A stretch of 64,000 nt of DNA from an uncultured Parvularculaceae bacterium (GTDB lineage Bacteria; Pseudomonadota; Alphaproteobacteria; Caulobacterales; Parvularculaceae): positions 62,001 through 126,000 of the forward strand of contig CAMYLZ010000009.1 of the NCBI GenBank assembly GCA_947259375.1. Reading direction: 5' to 3'. Positions 45,369 through 55,213 of the stretch are shown one piece after another. A program made the position numbers and the translations under genes. The notes under the pieces were generated by a model, which saw only the letters and a list, made by a program, of their open reading frames with translations, made no database searches and was not told the origin of the DNA. The number at the start of each line of letters is the position of its first letter. The first letter of the stretch is position 1.

Positions 45369-45643
45369 GGCTTGCCCCCCGCAAGTTTTCAGTCATTAAT
45401 TGCGTTATTCTTGCAAATGACCGGCGATAACTTAACCAAAAAAACCAAACCCCTAAACCCCCTCGCCATTCCGCCGCATCGTGCAATTGTTGCGTCGCGG
45501 CGGGGGCCATGCTACGCCCTCGCGCGATCTCGCAATGTGGGGCTGCGGCGGGTTCCGTGCGGTCCTATTTTCGTATGTTAATTCAAGGGCTTAGGCGCGA
45601 CGTGGTGCGCGCCGCCAGTGTGAGCAGGAGCACGGAAGCGCTA
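45369..45643. other. Divergent regulatory region: S9 peptidases and atp operon
   Basis: 275 bases between divergent starts. It holds an A-rich stretch near 45432-45455 and a TTGTTG/TTGCGT sequence near 45487-45495, which could be a -35. No convincing -10 was found. The atpHAGDC promoter must lie here or inside the first bases. Confidence 0.35.
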
Positions 45644-46213
45644 ATGTCTGATCAAGGATCGGCAAACCATGCCCCGGTTTCCGGCGTTGCCGGCCGTTAT
45701 GCGGCGGCGTTGTTCGACCTCGCCAGGGAAGAAGACGCCGTTGCGGCTGTCGAGGGCGAGCTTGCCGCACTGCATGCGTCGATTGAGGCTTCAGCGGATT
45801 TGCGCGGCTTTTTGAAAAGCCCGGTCTATGACGCCGGCGCGCAAATGGCGGCGGTCACGGCGCTGGCGGAAAAAGCCGGCTTTGGCGCGCTTGTGACGAA
45901 TTTCCTCAAGCTTATCGCTCAGAACCGGCGCCTGTTTGCGGTCGAAGACATGATCCGCGCTTTTCGCGCGCTTGCCGCTAGCGATCGCGGCGAGATCAGC
46001 GCCGAGGCGGTCACCGCCGCGCCGATGAGCGACGAGCAAGTCAAGGCGTTGCGCCTTGAGATCGAACGCATGGCGGGCAAGGCGGTGAACCTTGGAACCC
46101 GCGTCGACCCCGATTTGCTGGGCGGGCTGATCGTCAAGATCGGTTCCAAGATGATCGACGCATCGCTCAGAACAAAACTCAATCGTTTGAAGACCGTAAT
46201 GAAAGAGGCCTAA
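45644..46213 (+). CDS. atpH: F1Fo ATP synthase subunit delta
   Basis: 189 residues from the ATG at 45644; the frame is open 45 codons further upstream but that part is not conserved. Stalk subunit linking F1 to the b subunits. Typical motifs: [16 protein letters not shown] at the start and the C-terminal [20 protein letters not shown], then [13 protein letters not shown]. First gene of atpHAGDC; six bases to atpA. The Fo genes (atpB, E, F) are absent here, as usual in alphaproteobacteria, where they form a separate operon. Confidence 0.96.
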   Translation: MSDQGSANHAPVSGVAGRYAAALFDLAREEDAVAAVEGELAALHASIEASADLRGFLKSPVYDAGAQMAAVTALAEKAGFGALVTNFLKLIAQNRRLFAVEDMIRAFRALAASDRGEISAEAVTAAPMSDEQVKALRLEIERMAGKAVNLGTRVDPDLLGGLIVKIGSKMIDASLRTKLNRLKTVMKEA

Positions 46214-46218
46214 GGCAC

Positions 46219-47748
46219 ATGGAACTCAACGCGGCGGAAATCTCCTCCATTTTGAAACAGCAGATCAAGGATTTCGGCAAGGACGCCGAAGTCTCCGAGA
46301 TCGGTCAGGTGCTGTCGGTCGGCGACGGCATTGCGCGCATCTACGGCCTCGACAATGTCCAGGCCGGCGAGATGGTCGAATTCGCAAACGGGGTGAAGGG
46401 CATGGCCCTCAACCTTGAAAGCGACAATGTCGGCGTTGTGATCTTCGGCGAAGACCGCGAGATCAAAGAAGGCGACACCGTCAAGCGGACCAAATCGATC
46501 GTTGACGTGCCGGTGGGCAAGGGGCTGCTCGGCCGCGTTGTCGACCCGCTGGGCAACCCGATTGACGGCAAGGGCCCGATCGAGGCGACCGAGCGCCGCG
46601 TGGTCGACGTTAAGGCGCCGGGCATTCTGCCGCGCAAATCCGTGCATGAGCCGGTGCAGACCGGCATCAAGGCGGTGGACGCGATGATCCCGATTGGCCG
46701 CGGCCAGCGCGAGCTCGTCATTGGCGACCGCCAGACCGGCAAGACGGCTGTGTGCGTCGACGCGATTCTCAACCAGAAGGACATCAACGCCTCTGGCGAC
46801 GAGTCGAAAAAACTTTACTGCGTTTACGTCGCCATCGGCCAGAAACGCTCGACCGTGGCGCAGATCGTCAAGACGCTCGAAGACAATGGCGCGATGGAAT
46901 ATTCGATCGTCGTCGCCGCGACGGCTTCCGAGCCGGCGCCGCTGCAATTCCTCGCGCCTTTCGCCGGTTGCGCCATGGGCGAATATTTCCGCGATAACGG
47001 CATGCACTCGCTGATCATCTATGATGATTTGTCGAAACAGGCGGTGTCCTATCGCCAGATGTCGCTCCTGCTGCGCCGTCCGCCGGGCCGCGAAGCCTAT
47101 CCGGGCGACGTCTTCTACCTGCACTCGCGCCTGCTTGAGCGCGCGGCGAAACTCAATGAAGACAATGGCGCGGGCTCGCTGACGGCGCTGCCGATTATTG
47201 AAACGCAGGCCAACGACGTTTCGGCCTATATCCCGACCAATGTGATCTCGATCACCGACGGCCAGATCTTCCTTGAGACTGATCTGTTCTACCAGGGCAT
47301 TCGCCCGGCGGTGAATGTCGGCCTTTCTGTGTCGCGCGTTGGTTCCGCAGCGCAGATCAAGGCGATGAAACAGGTCGCCGGCAAGATCAAAGGCGAGCTT
47401 GCTCAGTACCGGGAGCTTGCAGCCTTCGCGCAGTTCGGCTCCGACCTCGATGCGACGACGCAGCGGATCTTGAACCGCGGCGACCGCCTCACCGAGCTGA
47501 TGAAGCAGGCGCAATACTCGCCGCTTCAGGTCGAAGAGCAGGTCTGCGTCATTTACGCCGGCACGCAAGGCTATCTCGACAAGATCAAGAAAGAGCAAGT
47601 TGGTCATTTCGAGCGCGAATTCCTGCGCAAGCTGCATGCCGACCACGCGGAAATCCTTAAAACCATCCGCGAGACCGGCAAGCTTGATGAAGAGACCGAG
47701 AAAAACCTCAAAGACGCGCTCGACGCGTTTTCCAAGAGCTTTGCGTAA
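46219..47748 (+). CDS. atpA: F1Fo ATP synthase subunit alpha
   Basis: 509 residues. Non-catalytic nucleotide-binding subunit of the F1 hexamer. N-terminal beta-barrel ([20 protein letters not shown]), Walker [12 protein letters not shown] (near 170-180), Walker B region [18 protein letters not shown], the ATP synthase alpha/beta signature and the arginine-finger region [14 protein letters not shown]. Length is standard. GTG- or ATG-led alternatives are not needed: the ATG is six bases after atpH. A 796-codon open frame on the opposite strand is an artefact of base composition. Confidence 0.98.
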   Translation: MELNAAEISSILKQQIKDFGKDAEVSEIGQVLSVGDGIARIYGLDNVQAGEMVEFANGVKGMALNLESDNVGVVIFGEDREIKEGDTVKRTKSIVDVPVGKGLLGRVVDPLGNPIDGKGPIEATERRVVDVKAPGILPRKSVHEPVQTGIKAVDAMIPIGRGQRELVIGDRQTGKTAVCVDAILNQKDINASGDESKKLYCVYVAIGQKRSTVAQIVKTLEDNGAMEYSIVVAATASEPAPLQFLAPFAGCAMGEYFRDNGMHSLIIYDDLSKQAVSYRQMSLLLRRPPGREAYPGDVFYLHSRLLERAAKLNEDNGAGSLTALPIIETQANDVSAYIPTNVISITDGQIFLETDLFYQGIRPAVNVGLSVSRVGSAAQIKAMKQVAGKIKGELAQYRELAAFAQFGSDLDATTQRILNRGDRLTELMKQAQYSPLQVEEQVCVIYAGTQGYLDKIKKEQVGHFEREFLRKLHADHAEILKTIRETGKLDEETEKNLKDALDAFSKSFA

Positions 47749-47766
47749 AACCATAAGGCGTGATCG

Positions 47767-48648
47767 ATGCCCTCTTTGAAGGATCTCAAAAACCGGATCT
47801 CTTCCGTCAAGTCGACGCAGAAGATCACCAAGGCGAAGCAGATGGTCGCTGCCGCGAAACTGCGCCGCGCGGAAGAACGCGCGACGCAGGCCCGTCCCTA
47901 TACGGAGCGGATGGAAGCGGTTCTCGGCAATCTCGCCTCGGGGGCAAAAGACAATCCGGGCGCGCCGAAGCTGCTTGCCGGTACCGGTAAGGACGAAACC
48001 CATTTGCTGATCGTCGCGACCGCTGACAAAGGCCTTTGCGGCGGTTTCAACTCGTCGATCGTGCGCCTTGCGCGTGAGCACATCATCCGGCTGCAGGGCG
48101 AAGGCAAGACGGTGAAAATCGTCTGTGTCGGCCGCAAGGGCGAGGAGCAACTGAAGCGCCTTTATGGCGAGCTCATCATCTGGAAGACCAATTTCGTCGA
48201 GGTCCGCCAGATTGGTTTCGCCGAGGCCCATGAGATCGCTGAAAAAGTGCTCGGCATGTTCGATGCGGGCGAGTTCGATGTGGCGACGCTGTTCTTCGGC
48301 AAATTCAAGAATGTCGTGACACAGACGCCGACCGCCCAACAGGTCATCCCCGCGCAGGCGCCGGAAAGCGCCCGCACGCCGGACCTTAAAGGCGCCGTCT
48401 ATGATTACGAGCCGGATGAGGGCGAAATCCTGCGCGCGCTGCTGCCGCGTTATGTGGGCGTGCAGATTTTCCGCGCGCTGCTTGAAAATGTCGCGTCGGA
48501 ACAGGCCGCATCCATGACCGCCATGGACAACGCCACCCGAAACGCTGGCGAAATGATTGACAAGCTGACGCTGCAATATAACCGCGCGCGTCAGGCCCAA
48601 ATCACCAAAGAACTGATTGAAATTATCTCCGGCGCGGAAGCGCTGTAG
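47767..48648 (+). CDS. atpG: F1Fo ATP synthase subunit gamma
   Basis: 293 residues. Central rotor shaft of F1. N-terminal coiled-coil helix [20 protein letters not shown] followed by [18 protein letters not shown]. The GGFNSSIVR strand belongs to the Rossmann-like middle domain ([12 protein letters not shown]). The C-terminal helix carries the signature [20 protein letters not shown], then [20 protein letters not shown]. Length normal. Eighteen bases after atpA, 29 before atpD. Confidence 0.98.
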   Translation: MPSLKDLKNRISSVKSTQKITKAKQMVAAAKLRRAEERATQARPYTERMEAVLGNLASGAKDNPGAPKLLAGTGKDETHLLIVATADKGLCGGFNSSIVRLAREHIIRLQGEGKTVKIVCVGRKGEEQLKRLYGELIIWKTNFVEVRQIGFAEAHEIAEKVLGMFDAGEFDVATLFFGKFKNVVTQTPTAQQVIPAQAPESARTPDLKGAVYDYEPDEGEILRALLPRYVGVQIFRALLENVASEQAASMTAMDNATRNAGEMIDKLTLQYNRARQAQITKELIEIISGAEAL

Positions 48649-48665
48649 AAAAGACGAATAGCTGA

Positions 48666-50111
<1,446 letters not shown>

Positions 50112-50118
50112 AGAAAGG

Positions 50119-50182
50119 GAGTAGGCAATAGGCATTAGGCAATGGTGGAAGCCTCTACTCACTACTGCCTACTCACTACTGC
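50119..50182 (+). repeat. Short repeat element between atpD and atpC
   Basis: It contains a 14-base unit CTACTCACTACTGC twice in tandem (50155-50168, 50169-50182) and an inverted pair GAGTAGGCA (50119-50127) / TGCCTACTC (50166-50174). The left part also has AATAGGCATTAGGCAA, a degenerate complement of the unit. The T/A-rich pattern is unlike the rest of the operon. Confidence 0.8.
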
Positions 50183-50192
50183 CTAAATCAAA

Positions 50193-50588
50193 ATGGCTGA
50201 CAAACTCCATTTCAATCTCGTCTCGCCGGAAAAAGAGCTGATGTCGGCGGATGTCGACCAGGTCGATATTCCGGGCGCTGAAGGCTGGATCGGCATCTTG
50301 CCGAACCACGCGCCGATGATGACGACGCTCGCGCCGGGTATGGTGCGCATCAAATCCGGCTCGGATGAGACGCGCATTTTCGTGCGCGGCGGTTTTGCGG
50401 AAATCTCGCCGGCCGGTCTCACAGTGCTGGCCGAAGAAGCGGTCAAGGCCGAAGAACTCGACGCGACGGCGATTGCGGCGAAACTGAAAGACGCCGAGGA
50501 AGATCTCGCGGACGCCGACAGCGATGAGAAAAAATTCACCGCCCAGCAATCGATCGACCGGCTGAAAGAGGTTCAGGCCGCGCTTTAG
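50193..50588 (+). CDS. atpC: F1Fo ATP synthase subunit epsilon
   Basis: 131 residues. Rotor/inhibitory subunit. N-terminal beta-sandwich: KLHFNLVSPEKELMSADVDQ, PGAEGWIGILPNHAPMMTTL, then FVRGGFAEISPAGLTVLAEE. A C-terminal helical part (about 90-131) has the usual Ala/Asp/Glu/Lys pattern. Odd: the ATG is preceded by CTGCCTAAATCAAA with no Shine-Dalgarno sequence. The likely original site AAAGGGAG lies just after atpD, beyond the repeat element. Expression may depend on translational coupling or on the hairpin bringing the two together. Confidence 0.96.
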   Translation: MADKLHFNLVSPEKELMSADVDQVDIPGAEGWIGILPNHAPMMTTLAPGMVRIKSGSDETRIFVRGGFAEISPAGLTVLAEEAVKAEELDATAIAAKLKDAEEDLADADSDEKKFTAQQSIDRLKEVQAAL

Positions 50589-50613
50589 CGCTAGCATTTC
50601 AGGATGAATGTTT

Positions 50614-50642
50614 AAGGGGCGCTTTTGGCGCCCCTTTTTTCT
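50614..50642 (+). terminator. Terminator of the atp operon
   Basis: Stem GGGGCGC/GCGCCCC-type (50616-50634, TTTT loop region) followed by TTTTTT, 26 bases after the atpC stop. A second GC hairpin (GCCCCTGTAAAGGGGC at 50664) follows. Confidence 0.88.
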
Positions 50643-50685
50643 TCATATCCGTGGTGCGAAACCGGCCCCTGTAAAGGGGCGCTTT

Positions 50686-50738
50686 GGGTCCCGGGTCTCC
50701 ACCGCAATGTTTTGCATTGCAGTGCGTCCCGGAGGACC
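50686..50738. repeat. Imperfect palindromic intergenic repeat
   Basis: GGGTCCCGGGTCTCCACC and its imperfect complement (GTGCGTCCCGGAGGACC) flank a GCAATG/CATTGC stem over TTTTG. It resembles the CCGGG-capped extragenic palindromes common in alphaproteobacteria. It lies between the atp operon and dut. Confidence 0.5.
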
Positions 50739-50878
50739 GTTGAGAAGGCAGTCTCAAGTCTCCGCCAGCGCAATTACAGCTAAGGAAGAATCTGAGGAAA
50801 AACTGGGGAAATTAAGAAATGCCGCGACGCCGATTCAGGCGATAGTAGCGGGCGTTACTGATTTTGAGGGAGTCGTCC

Positions 50879-51358
50879 ATGTCCGCCACCGCGCTCAATC
50901 CGGCAAGCCAGCCAGAACTCACCGTCCGCATCAAGCGTCTCGCTCATGGGCGCGGCCTTGACCTGCCGCGCTATGAAACCGCGCTTGCCGCCGGCTGCGA
51001 TGTGCGCGCTGCGGTGACGGAGGCGATCACCTTGCGGCCCGGCGAGCGCTATATGGTCCCGACCGGCATCGCCATCGCCATGCCGCCGGGCTGGGAGGCG
51101 CAGATGCGCCCGCGCTCCGGCCTTGCCGCCAAGCACGGCATCGCTTGCGTCAACGCGCCGGGCACCATCGATGCGGATTATCGCGGCGAACTGCGTGTCA
51201 TCCTGATAAATCACGGGGCGGAGGATTTCACCATCAATCGCGGCGATCGTATTGGCCAGATGGTCTTCGCGCCGGTCTACCAGGCGGTGTTCGAGGAAGT
51301 GGACGAACTCGACGAAACCGCGCGCGGGAGCGGTGGGTTCGGGTCGACAGGGGTTTAA
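50879..51358 (+). CDS. dut: dUTP diphosphatase
   Basis: 159 residues from the ATG at 50879 (GAGGGAG about six bases upstream). Hydrolyses dUTP to dUMP, preventing uracil in DNA and feeding dTMP synthesis. All five trimeric dUTPase motifs are visible: AGCDVRAAV (1), [13 protein letters not shown] (2), [18 protein letters not shown] (3), [13 protein letters not shown] (4) and GSGGFGSTG (5, the C-terminal arm). Length is standard (E. coli 152). Transcribed alone. Confidence 0.97.
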   Translation: MSATALNPASQPELTVRIKRLAHGRGLDLPRYETALAAGCDVRAAVTEAITLRPGERYMVPTGIAIAMPPGWEAQMRPRSGLAAKHGIACVNAPGTIDADYRGELRVILINHGAEDFTINRGDRIGQMVFAPVYQAVFEEVDELDETARGSGGFGSTGV

Positions 51359-51381
51359 CCCCGTTCGAAGCCCAGCCTAGA

Positions 51382-51582
51382 TCACTTCCCCCAAAAACGG
51401 AAAATCAGCGTCAGGACGATCGAGATAATGATCATCGTCGTCAGCGGGAAATAGAGTGAAAACCCCTCGCGCCGGATGACGATATCGCCGGGCAGCCGGC
51501 CGAACCCGAGCTTTGAGATCACCGGCCATAACAGCCCCGCGACCAGCAAGACGATCCCGACGGTGATCAACAGTCTCTGCAT
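51382..51582 (-). CDS. DUF2905 small membrane protein
   Basis: 66 residues from the ATG at 51582; longer frames lack conservation. Two hydrophobic helices (about 3-19 and 41-60) flank the diagnostic loop LGFGRLPGDIVIRREGFSLY, which identifies the DUF2905 family of widespread two-helix membrane proteins of unknown function. The stop is 23 bases from the convergent dut stop. Confidence 0.9.
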   Translation of the reverse strand: MQRLLITVGIVLLVAGLLWPVISKLGFGRLPGDIVIRREGFSLYFPLTTMIIISIVLTLIFRFWGK

Positions 51583-51651
51583 GGGGCGAGTATAGCCGCC
51601 GCGCGCCGCGCAGAAAAGGAAAGATAGCGCGGCAATGCCAATCGGGCGCCT

Positions 51652-51749
51652 CCCCACGCTTTAAGCGTGGGGTCCATCTCCCGTCTTTTCCTTAAAGTGC
51701 ATCGCTTGCCGAAGGGGCGGGAGATGGGCTCCACGGTCCAGCCGTGGAG
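51652..51749. repeat. Composite extragenic palindrome (REP-like doublet)
   Basis: Three nested inverted repeats: hairpin CCCCACGCTT/AAGCGTGGGG (51652-51672), outer arms CCATCTCCCG (51674-51683) and CGGGAGATGG (51718-51727), and hairpin CTCCACGG/CCGTGGAG (51729-51749). The whole fills the interval between the DUF2905 gene and the LpoA-like gene. Confidence 0.7.
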
Positions 51750-51797
51750 AGTCGGCAACTGCGAAGTTTGTTCATGCTTGCGCCAGAGTGAGCGTTG

Positions 51798-53159
51798 CTA
51801 ATAGGCCGGTGCAAAGCTGCGCGGCGCCGGGTCGACCACCTGAATGCCGCCGGGCTGGATCTCCAGGATCGCAAGACCGCGATCAACCGTACCGTCCGGG
51901 TTCAGACGAAACAGGCCGTCGGCGCCGAAATAACCGTTCGGGTCGGCGATCGCTTCAATCGTAAACCTGTCGCGCTTGCGCTTTGTCGCCGCAAGCCGGG
52001 CGGACAACAGCGTCGCATCATAAGCGAGCGAGGCGAGCCGTGGCGGCGCTGCGCCAAAGGCGCCCGCATAATGGTTTTCGAAATTGCGGGTGATTTCCGG
52101 CTCGGGCGCGGCGAACCAGCCGCCGCGCAGCGCCGGCTCGCGCGTCAGGCGCGGATTGTTCCAGGCGGAAATGCCGAGGATTTTCACGCGGTTGATATCG
52201 ACATTGTAATAAGGCAGTAGCGGCGCCAGCGCGCGCAACAAGGTTCCCTGCTCCGGCATCAGCACCGCTTCAAAGCCGAGCGTGTAGCCCGCTTCGGCGC
52301 TTGCATTTTCCGGCAGCGGTTCGGTGCGCTCGCCCTCATATTCGTGACGCATCTCCAGTGGAATGATCTCTTGCGAATATTTGGCCAGGCGTTTGGCCGG
52401 CTCAAGCATCGCATCCGGGTTCTGCTCATAGCGTTCTTCGTGAACGATGACGCCGCCGCGGGTGAACACTTCCTCCGCAAAGGCGCCGGAGACGCGGTCG
52501 CCATATGCATTGCGCGGGGCGAGCACGCCAAAGCGGGTCAGCTCCTGCGACATGGCGAATTCGGTGACCCGCGAGATTTCAAGTTCCGGCGGGAAGCTCA
52601 GCAAAAAGACCCCGTCGCCGGCGGCGGTGAGGTCTGATGAAAACGCGATCATCGGCGTTGCGGCTGCGCGGGTGACGGCGGCGGCGGCTTCGACGGATTC
52701 GGCGAATAGCGGGCCGAGAATAATTTCCGCGCCTTCGGACAGCGCCGCGCGTGCGGCGGAGGCCGCGCCTTCCGCATCGCCGCGGGTGTCTTTGGGGATC
52801 AGCAAAAAGCGTTCATCGCCGGCGTCGAAGACGGCGAGCTGTGCGGCGTCGAACATGGCGGAGGCGACCCGCCTTGCGGCTTCGTTTTCGGCTGAGAAAG
52901 GCAGCAACAGGCCTACCCGGACCGGTTCGTCGCCTTGCATATGCGGCGGCTCAATAAAGCCCCGCCGGTCATAGCTTTGCGCCTCGCCGCGCGCGGTGTC
53001 GGGCAGTTCGAACGGGGTTTCGGCTTCGCGCTCGGGCGCGCGCGGTTCGGCGATCTCCGGTCGTGTCGGCCGCGCCGGCGCCGCCGTCTCGCACGCGATC
53101 AGACCAGCGGTCAGCACCGCGCCTGCAAAAAACTTCATCGCCCAAACACCAAAACGCAT
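51798..53159 (-). CDS. LpoA-like penicillin-binding protein activator lipoprotein
   Basis: 453 residues from the ATG at 53159 (an in-frame TTG upstream is rejected). Signal with lipobox LIAC (Cys near 23), then a Pro/Glu-rich linker. From about 80 a type I periplasmic-binding fold begins: VRVGLLLPFSAENEAARRVA, MFDAAQLAVFDAGDERFLLI, then GAEIILGPLFAESVEAAA. This matches the LppC/LpoA C-terminal domain, which activates class A PBPs in gammaproteobacteria; the N-terminal TPR domain of LpoA is missing here. In alphaproteobacteria this gene is often divergent from rsmI-yraN, as here. Role in wall synthesis is inferred. Confidence 0.87.
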   Translation of the reverse strand: MRFGVWAMKFFAGAVLTAGLIACETAAPARPTRPEIAEPRAPEREAETPFELPDTARGEAQSYDRRGFIEPPHMQGDEPVRVGLLLPFSAENEAARRVASAMFDAAQLAVFDAGDERFLLIPKDTRGDAEGAASAARAALSEGAEIILGPLFAESVEAAAAVTRAAATPMIAFSSDLTAAGDGVFLLSFPPELEISRVTEFAMSQELTRFGVLAPRNAYGDRVSGAFAEEVFTRGGVIVHEERYEQNPDAMLEPAKRLAKYSQEIIPLEMRHEYEGERTEPLPENASAEAGYTLGFEAVLMPEQGTLLRALAPLLPYYNVDINRVKILGISAWNNPRLTREPALRGGWFAAPEPEITRNFENHYAGAFGAAPPRLASLAYDATLLSARLAATKRKRDRFTIEAIADPNGYFGADGLFRLNPDGTVDRGLAILEIQPGGIQVVDPAPRSFAPAY

Positions 53160-53308
53160 TCGCCTGGTCCCTCTTTTCAAGCCCCGCCGGAGACTAGCCG
53201 GGCCTTGCTTCCTCGTAAACGCCGCAAATGCTGCGCGTTCCTTGCAAATCGCCCATATTCGTTACGCGGCGATTGACGCCGGCGCCCCGCGCGGGCCATG
53301 GCTTTGAT

Positions 53309-54157
53309 ATGACGAAGACCGCCTTACATCCCGAACCCGGCCTTTATGTGACGGCGACGCCGATCGGCAATCTGCGCGATATGACTTACCGGGCGGTTGA
53401 CGTGATGAACGGGGCCGAGCTGATTTTGTGCGAGGATACCCGCCAGACAGCGAAACTTTGCGCCGCTTATGGGATCAACACGCCGCGCGCGCCCTATCAC
53501 GATCATAATGCGGCGAAGGTCCGGCCAGGGATCATTCGACGGCTGCAGGAAGGCGCGGTGATCTGTCTTGTTTCGGACGCGGGCACGCCGCTGATTTCCG
53601 ACCCCGGTTACAAGCTGGTGCGCGAGGCGCGCGACGCCGGCATTGCGGTCTATCCCGTGCCGGGCGCTTCCGCCGCCATCGCCGGTTTGAGCGCCGCCGG
53701 CGCGCCGTCCGACCAGTTTCATTTCGCCGGATTTTTGCCGGCCAAGCCCGGCGCCCGCGACCGCGCGCTTGAACGCCTTGCCGCAATTGACGCGACATTG
53801 ATCTTTTACGAGACCGCGCCCCGGCTCGCCGGATCGCTTGCGGCGATGGCTTTGGCTTTCGGCGCGCGTCAGGCTGTCGTTGCGCGCGAGCTCACCAAGC
53901 TGCATGAGACGTTTCACGAAGGCGCTCTCGGCGCACTGGCCGAACGCTTCAACGCGGCGCCGGTAAAGGGAGAGATCGTCATTATCGTTTTTCCGCCGGA
54001 ACAAGCCGAAACGAGTGCTGAAGCGCTGGATGAATTCCTGGCGGAGGCGCTTGCGACCATGCGGGTCAGCGAAGCAGCGGCGGCGGCGGCGCAAACGCTC
54101 GGCATTGCGCGAAAACACGCTTATCAACGCGCGCTCGCCCTGAAAGACGGCAAATGA
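53309..54157 (+). CDS. rsmI: 16S rRNA (cytidine1402-2'-O)-methyltransferase RsmI
   Basis: 282 residues from the ATG at 53309; 27 extra upstream codons are not conserved. SAM-dependent, tetrapyrrole methylase fold. Motifs: GLYVTATPIGNLRDMTYRAV, CEDTRQTAKL, CLVSDAGTPLISDPGY (SAM loop), VYPVPGASAAIAGLSAAG and ARELTKLHETFHEG. A C-terminal region after 225 (helix-turn-helix-like ARKHAYQRAL) completes the protein. The stop overlaps yraN by four bases (ATGA). Confidence 0.96.
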   Translation: MTKTALHPEPGLYVTATPIGNLRDMTYRAVDVMNGAELILCEDTRQTAKLCAAYGINTPRAPYHDHNAAKVRPGIIRRLQEGAVICLVSDAGTPLISDPGYKLVREARDAGIAVYPVPGASAAIAGLSAAGAPSDQFHFAGFLPAKPGARDRALERLAAIDATLIFYETAPRLAGSLAAMALAFGARQAVVARELTKLHETFHEGALGALAERFNAAPVKGEIVIIVFPPEQAETSAEALDEFLAEALATMRVSEAAAAAAQTLGIARKHAYQRALALKDGK

Positions 54158-54531
54158 CGGCGCGGCCGCGCGCCTTGTCGCGCCGCGCCGCCGAAAGGCG
54201 CGGCCGCATCGGCGAGTGGGCGGCGGCGCTGATGCTGATGCTCAAAGGCTTTGCGATTATCGAACGCCGGTTTCGCGCGCCGGCCGGCGAGATTGATCTC
54301 ATCGCCCGTCGCGGGCGGCTGCTGATCTTTGTCGAGGTCAAAGCGCATGCGCGCCATGATGCGGCGATCGAGGCGGTCACCCCTCGCGCCCGGCGGCGGA
54401 TCGGCGCGGCGGCGCGCGCATTCCTCGCGCGCAAACGCCATCTTGCGGATTGCGAGATCCGCTATGATATCGTCACCATGGCCGGCTGGCGCTTGCGGCA
54501 CCTGCCGGATGCGTGGCGCGATGCGGCGTAA
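54154..54531 (+). CDS. yraN: YraN family (UPF0102) endonuclease-like protein
   Basis: 125 residues. PD-(D/E)xK-like fold: GRIGEWAAALMLMLKGFAII, then GEIDLIARRGRLLIFVEVKA, containing the catalytic-type Asp and E-x-K residues. The family is widespread, normally beside rsmI, and may act in DNA repair or uptake; the activity is unproven. The basic N-terminus (RPRALSRRAAERRGR) is consistent with nucleic-acid binding. Translationally coupled to rsmI. Confidence 0.93.
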   Translation: MTARPRALSRRAAERRGRIGEWAAALMLMLKGFAIIERRFRAPAGEIDLIARRGRLLIFVEVKAHARHDAAIEAVTPRARRRIGAAARAFLARKRHLADCEIRYDIVTMAGWRLRHLPDAWRDAA

Positions 54532-54643
54532 GCGATGACCGGGCGCGCTCGCAAACGCGCGGGTGGTTTTCATCTTTCTCGAAACAGCGCAAGGATAATC
54601 GCGTTTTTGATATTGCCGCGACCCTTTCGAAGGAGTGACGCCG

Positions 54644-55183
54644 ATGACGTTTCGTCCCGTTCTGCTTTTGACCGCTTTTGCGCTGCTGGCGCTTGGCGCT
54701 TGCGCCTCGAGCCGGTCGCTGGATCAGAGTTTTTCCGACCTCTCCGGCGATGTGGAGCTGAAAAACGTGTTGTTCGAGGATCGCAGCCATGATTATGGCG
54801 ATATCGATACGACCCTTTATGAAGGCCGATTGCTCCTCACCGGGACCATGCGGTCCGAGGCGGGGCGCCGCAAGCTGATCGAAAACGCCTGGAAGGCGGA
54901 AAATATCGATGCGGTGATTGACGAGGTTGTGATTGGCGAAAAAACATCGTTCGGTCAGGGATTTGAAGACGGCCGCATTGACAAGGTGCTGCGCGCGCGC
55001 CTTATCGCTCATGGCGACGTCTCGAGCGTGGAATATAAGATCGCCGTGTCCGGCGCGGTGGTTTATCTGATCGGCGCGGCGCGCAACCAGAAAGAGCTCG
55101 ATACAGTGCTGGCAATGGCGCGTTCCATCGCCGGCGTTGAGAAAGTCGTCAGTCACGTGATCGTCAAGGACGTCACCAGATAA
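54644..55183 (+). CDS. BON-domain lipoprotein
   Basis: 179 residues from the ATG at 54644 (AAGGAG eight bases upstream; GTG at 54635 rejected). Lipobox LGAC (Cys near 19). Two BON domains: the first (about 42-110) with HDYGDIDTTLYEGRLLLTGT, the second (about 112-178) with KIAVSGAVVYLIGAARNQKE and IAGVEKVVSHVIV. This is the DolP/OsmY arrangement; DolP in E. coli is a periplasmic lipoprotein needed for outer-membrane integrity. It is encoded next to yraN in E. coli too, so the DolP identity is supported by order. Confidence 0.9.
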   Translation: MTFRPVLLLTAFALLALGACASSRSLDQSFSDLSGDVELKNVLFEDRSHDYGDIDTTLYEGRLLLTGTMRSEAGRRKLIENAWKAENIDAVIDEVVIGEKTSFGQGFEDGRIDKVLRARLIAHGDVSSVEYKIAVSGAVVYLIGAARNQKELDTVLAMARSIAGVEKVVSHVIVKDVTR

Positions 55184-55213
55184 GCGGTGACGTCCGCAAA
55201 TATAGAGTTTTCA

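Noticed and set aside
46210-48600. A 796-codon open frame on the minus strand across atpA and atpG.
   Set aside because: AtpA and AtpG are unmistakable on the plus strand. High GC at third positions leaves the opposite frame open; its translation is Arg/Asp/His-rich with no family features.
50155-50182. The tandem 14-base repeat as a mini CRISPR array.
   Set aside because: Two abutting copies without spacers and no cas genes anywhere in the window.
50608-50961. A 117-codon plus-strand frame between atpC and dut.
   Set aside because: It runs through the atp terminator and a palindromic repeat and overlaps dut out of frame.
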